Of a stretch of 16,473 nt of DNA, positions 13,226-16,473 are shown piece after piece. The DNA is from DASPWW01 sp035461345. Lineage in GTDB: Bacteria > Actinomycetota > Thermoleophilia > Solirubrobacterales > 70-9. The first letter of the stretch is position 1, and each line of letters begins with the position of its first letter. The notes under the pieces were generated by a model. It was not told the DNA's origin, did no database searches, and worked only from the letters and a program-made list of their open reading frames with translations. The stretch lies in contig DATHVJ010000055.1 of assembly GCA_035461345.1 (NCBI GenBank), positions 1 through 16,473 on the forward strand, in the 5' to 3' direction. Made by a program: the position numbers and the translations under genes.

Positions 13226-13872
13226 CAGCGCTCGGCGGCCGCGTCGAGCCCTGGCTCGAGCCGCCGGATCGCCTCGACCAGCTCCTGGGGGGCCTTGTCC
13301 GGCGAGCCGGAGTCGAACGGCGGCTCGGGGTCGTACTCGATCCCGAGCTGGATCGCCTTCGCGACGTCGGCGCCGGTCAGCTTCGCGGCCAGGTGAAGCG
13401 CCATGTCGATCCCGGAGGAGACGCCGGCAGCCGTGATCACCTTGCCGTCCTCCACCACCCGCTCCGCGACCGGCTGGGCGCCGAACCGCTCGAGGTGCTC
13501 GAGGTAGGCCCAATGGGTCGTAGCGCGCAGGCCGTCGAGGATCCCAGCCGCCCCGAGGACGAGCGCGCCCGTGCAGACCGAGGTCGTGAAACGTGTCTCG
13601 TCATGAATCGAGCGCAGCCAGCCCAGCACCGGCTCGTCGCCGAGCAGCGCTCGGTTTCCCTCCCCGCCGGGCACCAGCACCACGTCCGGTGACGCGACCT
13701 CGGCAATCGACTTCTGCGCCTCGAGCCCGAGTCGGCCGGTATCGGTCGTCTTCGTCCCCGGCTTCGCGGCAACGAAGTCGAGCTCGACCCCCGGCAGCCG
13801 AGAGAGCACCTCGTAGGGGCCGACCGCGTCGAGCGCGGTCAGCCGGTCGAAGATCAGGATCGCGATCTGCAT
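13225..13872 (-). CDS. DJ-1/PfpI-family protein (isonitrile hydratase / GATase1-like)
   Basis: A 215-residue class I glutamine-amidotransferase-like protein. It starts MQIAILIFDRLTALDAVGPYEVL, has the VVLVPGGEGN turn and the nucleophile elbow TSVC100TGALVLG, followed by ATTHW and ITAAGVSSGIDMALHL. This combination is typical of the DJ-1/PfpI branch that includes isonitrile hydratase and the N-terminal halves of GlxA-type AraC regulators; here there is no DNA-binding half. The active-site Cys and E21 are present, so it may be catalytic (isonitrile hydration, glyoxalase III or deglycase-like activity), but the substrate cannot be told. ATG 13872 has a weak GCGGGG ribosome site and follows the purM stop by 14 bases, so it is the last gene of the dedA-uppP-purM run. 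The frame is open further upstream, within purM, but that part is not homologous. Confidence 0.88.
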   Translation of the reverse strand: MQIAILIFDRLTALDAVGPYEVLSRLPGVELDFVAAKPGTKTTDTGRLGLEAQKSIAEVASPDVVLVPGGEGNRALLGDEPVLGWLRSIHDETRFTTSVCTGALVLGAAGILDGLRATTHWAYLEHLERFGAQPVAERVVEDGKVITAAGVSSGIDMALHLAAKLTGADVAKAIQLGIEYDPEPPFDSGSPDKAPQELVEAIRRLEPGLDAAAER

Positions 13873-13886
13873 GAAGCCCCGCGAGG

Positions 13887-14888
13887 CTAGATGATCAGCG
13901 CGCCCGCCCGCTCCGTCGCGGTCCCAATCCGTTGCGCGCCGGGGTAGTGGCGGCGAAGCAGCTCCAGCGCGGCGTCCTCGTCCTCGGCTCGGATTACGCA
14001 GCAGAAGCCGCAGCCCATGTTGAAGACCTCGCGCATCTCGTCGTCGGGGACGGCCGCGAGCTCCTGTATCAGGCCGAACACGGGCTGCGGCGGAAGCGGA
14101 GAGTCGATCTCGTAGCCGATGTCGGCGTTCAGGCGCAGAAGGTTCCCAAGCCCTCCGGAGGTGATGTGCGCGAGCCCGCGCGCCTCCAGCGCCGAGCCCA
14201 GCAGGTCGATCACGGCCGCGACGTAGATCTCGGTCGGCTCCAGCAACACCTCGCCGAGCGGACGGCCGAGCCGCTCGTCGTCCATCGCGATCCCCTCCAG
14301 CGCCCGGCGGGCGAGGGCATAGCCGTTGGAGTGCAGCCCCGAGGACGGGAGCCCGATCACCGGATCGCCCGACTCGATCGCGGAGCCGTCGACGATCTCG
14401 TCGAGCGCGACGAGCCCGACGCACGCACCGACGAGGTCGAGGCCGTGGACGATTTCGCCGAGCTGTGCGAGCTCGCCGCCCGGGATCTCGATCCGAGCCC
14501 GCTCGGCTCCGGCCCGCAGGCCGACGCCGAGCTCGCGCATCACCTCGGGGTCGGCCTGCGGCACGGCGATGTAGTCCAGCATCGCGATCGGCTCCGCCCC
14601 GACGCAGATCAAATCGTTGACGTTCATCGCCACGCAGTCGATCCCCACGGTGTCCCAGCGTCCGAGCTGCTCCGCGACGAGCAGCTTCGTGCCCACGCCG
14701 TCCGTCGACAGCGCGAGGCCCGTGCGCTCGTCGAGGCGCACGACGCTCGCGTAGTGGCCTGCTCCCACGAGCAGGCGTGACGGGCGCCCGGGGTCGATGC
14801 GCCGCAGCGACTCGAGCAGCGCGGCGACGGCGGCGTCCGCGCTCCGCTGGCTCACCCCGGCCCGCGCGTATGCGTCCCCGCCGCTCAC
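13887..14888 (-). CDS. purM: Phosphoribosylformylglycinamidine cyclo-ligase (AIR synthetase)
   Basis: The 333-residue enzyme closes the imidazole ring in purine synthesis (FGAM + ATP to AIR) in the cytoplasm. Family blocks are visible in order: DAYARAGV at the N-terminus, LALSTDGVGTKLLVAEQ, VAMNVNDLICVGAEPIAMLDYIA, EIPGGELAQLGEIV, PVIGLPSSGLHSNGYALAR, HITSGGLGNLLRL and EVFNMGCGFC near the end. The length is normal to slightly short for PurM (about 340-350). GTG 14888 overlaps the uppP stop (GTGA), which sets the start, though the frame is open for 265 codons further upstream. No other pur gene is in the window, so its position behind a cell-wall lipid phosphatase looks like operon convenience rather than pathway clustering. 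Confidence 0.95.
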   Translation of the reverse strand: MSGGDAYARAGVSQRSADAAVAALLESLRRIDPGRPSRLLVGAGHYASVVRLDERTGLALSTDGVGTKLLVAEQLGRWDTVGIDCVAMNVNDLICVGAEPIAMLDYIAVPQADPEVMRELGVGLRAGAERARIEIPGGELAQLGEIVHGLDLVGACVGLVALDEIVDGSAIESGDPVIGLPSSGLHSNGYALARRALEGIAMDDERLGRPLGEVLLEPTEIYVAAVIDLLGSALEARGLAHITSGGLGNLLRLNADIGYEIDSPLPPQPVFGLIQELAAVPDDEMREVFNMGCGFCCVIRAEDEDAALELLRRHYPGAQRIGTATERAGALII

Positions 14889-15835
14889 CGCGCCCGGTCC
14901 CGGCCGGTCTCGACGCCAGGTCGGCCGTCGCCCGACGGCGCTGCGCCGTCGATCGCCGCCACCCGGGGAAGCGTCGCGGAGCGGCGCCGCGCGCGCCACA
15001 GCCGGTGCAGCACGACCCCGGCCACGGCGGCGCGGTACGCGGCGTACGGCCACAGCGCGCGGTTCCTCTCCACCACCCGGATCAGGCGCTGGGAGGCGAG
15101 CGTCGAGGCGAACGACGCGCCGACGCCGAGCGCCATCGCGCGCTTCATCCCGCGGTCGATGCCGCGCCGCCGCAGCCGCGTTCCCTTCAGCACCGCCGCG
15201 GCGACGATCACCGGCAGCGCGACCGTGCGGGACAGCAGGTTCGCGCGCTGGCGCGTGAACCCGCGCCACCGCGCCATCGCCAGCGTGGCGCCGTTCCTCG
15301 ACACGCCGGGGACGAGAGCGGCGGCCTGCGCCAGACCAAGGGCGAGGCCGTCCGTCGCCGTGGCCTCGCGCCGCTCGGGTCGTTGCGGGCGCCGGTCGGC
15401 GATGACCATCGCCGCCGCGCCGAGCACCAGCCCGGTGGCGGTGGCCGCGGGCCCGCCGAGGCGGCGCTCGATCGGGCGCTCGAGCGCGAGCCCGGCGATC
15501 GCGGCGGGCGCGAACGACAGCGTCAGCACGGCGGCCCGGCGGGAGTCGAAGGCGCGCAGCTCCGATGCGATCAGGCGCCGCTGGCCGACGACGAGCGCCG
15601 CCGCTGCGCCGGCGTGCAGCGCGACCTCGAAGCTCTTGCGGAGCTCGGGGTCGAGCCGCTCCCAGCGCCACCCCGCGAGCCACGGCACGAGGATGAGGTG
15701 GGCGGAGCTCGACACCGGGAGAAGCTCGGCCGGCCCCTGGACGAGGCCCAGCGCCGCGGATCTGGCCGGCGTCACGCCCGGGGGCGGGCCGGCGCCGTTT
15801 CCGGCCCCTACATCAAGGACTTCGCGCTCGGCCAC
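14885..15835 (-). CDS. uppP: Undecaprenyl-diphosphatase (UppP/BacA family)
   Basis: An integral membrane phosphatase of 316 residues that converts undecaprenyl-PP to undecaprenyl-P, recycling the lipid carrier of wall synthesis and giving some bacitracin tolerance. The two catalytic regions are present: GLVQGPAELLPVSSSAH (E37, S42-S44, H46) and PGVSRNGAT (176-184, R180). The second reads RNGAT instead of the common RSGAT/RSxAT. About seven to eight helices follow the usual pattern; the C-terminal ~40 residues are Arg-rich and not membrane. GTG 15835 has GGGAG eight bases upstream. GTG 15775 would give a shorter N-terminus closer to typical UppP but has no ribosome site. It is placed between dedA and purM on the same strand and overlaps purM by four bases. 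Confidence 0.9.
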   Translation of the reverse strand: MAEREVLDVGAGNGAGPPPGVTPARSAALGLVQGPAELLPVSSSAHLILVPWLAGWRWERLDPELRKSFEVALHAGAAAALVVGQRRLIASELRAFDSRRAAVLTLSFAPAAIAGLALERPIERRLGGPAATATGLVLGAAAMVIADRRPQRPERREATATDGLALGLAQAAALVPGVSRNGATLAMARWRGFTRQRANLLSRTVALPVIVAAAVLKGTRLRRRGIDRGMKRAMALGVGASFASTLASQRLIRVVERNRALWPYAAYRAAVAGVVLHRLWRARRRSATLPRVAAIDGAAPSGDGRPGVETGRDRAR

Positions 15836-15891
15836 CGATCATGCTCCCGTGCGGAGCCTCGCGCTCAGAACAGCCTCGAGAGCGGCAAGGC

Positions 15892-16473
15892 TCACGACCC
15901 GCCGGCCGGCTCGGGCCGTGCGTCGGCGTTCTGTGCCTTGCCCCGGCGCCAGCGGATGAACAGGTACAAGCCCCCGATCACGATCGCCGCGAGGACGACG
16001 TAGTCGCCGTAGTGCAGGTAGTCGCGCCACTCTTCCCACCGGTCCCCGACCTCGCGGCCGATGATCCCGAGCATCAGCACCCAGGGGATGCACCCGAGCA
16101 GGGTCAGCGCCGTGAAGCGCCAAAAAGGCATCCTCGCCACGCCTGCCGGCAGCGAGATGAACGTGCGGATGATCGGCAGCATGCGGGTGAAGAACACGGT
16201 CGCGTCGCCGTAGCGCTGGAACCAACGGTCTGCGGTCGCGAGGTGCTTCGGGTTGACGTGGATGAGCCGGTTCTTCTCCAGCAGCTCCAGCCGCCCGTAG
16301 TAGCCGACCGCGTACGCGGCCCACGATCCGACCACGTTGCCGAGCACGCCGGCCGCCACGATTCCGAACAGCGTCATGTTCCCCTCCGAGACGTTGAACC
16401 CGGCGAACAGCATGATCGCCTCGCTGGGCACCGGGATGCACGCGCTCTCCAGCGCCATCAGCACGAACACGCC
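15892..16473 (-). CDS. DedA-family membrane protein, partial (5' end beyond the window)
   Basis: 193 residues are visible, entering at the right edge in frame. They begin GVFVLMALESACIPVPSEAIMLFAGF, which in DedA proteins follows a short N-terminal helix, so roughly 10-25 residues are missing. The DedA (SNARE-associated/VTT) signature is clear: ExxxPxPSE near the start, GSWAAYAVGYYG, and FFTRMLPIIRTFISLPAG with the conserved Arg residues of the second re-entrant region, then two C-terminal helices. Some family members (UptA/YngC type) flip undecaprenyl phosphate back across the membrane; others affect membrane composition or selenite uptake. The next gene is uppP, 56 bases away, which favours the lipid-carrier role here. 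A GTG at 16470 is present but too late to be the natural start. Confidence 0.9.
   Translation of the reverse strand, partial: GVFVLMALESACIPVPSEAIMLFAGFNVSEGNMTLFGIVAAGVLGNVVGSWAAYAVGYYGRLELLEKNRLIHVNPKHLATADRWFQRYGDATVFFTRMLPIIRTFISLPAGVARMPFWRFTALTLLGCIPWVLMLGIIGREVGDRWEEWRDYLHYGDYVVLAAIVIGGLYLFIRWRRGKAQNADARPEPAGGS

Noticed and set aside
13873..14424. N-terminal extension of the DJ-1 gene
   Set aside because: It overlaps purM; the DJ-1 fold clearly starts at ATG 13872.
14889..15683. N-terminal extension of purM
   Set aside because: It lies inside uppP in another frame; GTG 14888 overlaps the uppP stop and gives normal PurM length.

Overview
The window is about 16.5 kb of very GC-rich, gene-dense DNA. 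It almost certainly comes from a high-GC actinobacterium, most likely of the class Thermoleophilia (Solirubrobacterales or Gaiellales relatives). This rests on the codon use, on the actinobacterial cell-wall and cell-division signalling operon, and on gene pairings that I recall from that class; no search was run. There is no rRNA, tRNA, CRISPR array or insertion sequence that I can recognise, and no gene-free stretch longer than 300 bases.

Layout. (1) 1-172, minus strand: the start of a small membrane-anchored protein, cut by the left edge and divergent from what follows. (2) 280-10181, plus strand: a nearly unbroken operon holding a polytopic membrane Ser/Thr kinase, fhaA (DUF3662-FHA), fhaB (membrane-anchored FHA), pstP (PP2C phosphatase), a SEDS glycosyltransferase (FtsW/RodA), a class B penicillin-binding protein (pbpA), pknB (kinase with four PASTA repeats) and ddl (D-Ala-D-Ala ligase). 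Most junctions from fhaB onward overlap by a few bases. (3) 10178-11650, minus strand: a third receptor-type kinase with a discoidin-like ectodomain, whose stop overlaps the ddl stop. (4) 11850-13215, plus strand: a DsbA-family protein and a small HAD phosphatase. (5) 13225-16473, minus strand: a dedA-uppP-purM-DJ-1/PfpI run, with dedA cut by the right edge.

How it fits together. The central operon resembles the mycobacterial fhaA-fhaB-pstP-rodA-pbpA-pknA-pknB locus. Here no pknA follows pbpA, a different kinase (cytoplasmic domain plus a multi-pass membrane domain) heads the operon, and ddl is attached to its end. The likely logic is that PASTA and discoidin-like ectodomains read the state of the wall, FHA proteins bind phosphothreonine, PstP reverses the signal, and the SEDS-PBP pair plus Ddl build peptidoglycan. 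The right-hand end adds undecaprenyl-lipid recycling (UppP, and a DedA protein that may be an undecaprenyl-phosphate flippase). Thus most of the window deals with envelope growth.

The most unusual observations are at translation starts. The kinase at 280 is preceded by a six-codon open reading frame with the only good ribosome site, whose stop overlaps the kinase start. fhaA seems to begin at a non-standard ATC codon, or carries a 7-base insertion at its start, just downstream of four alternating copies of a 6-base self-complementary arm. The third kinase has the architecture of the C-terminal half of mycobacterial MviN/MurJ, but with an intact catalytic site.
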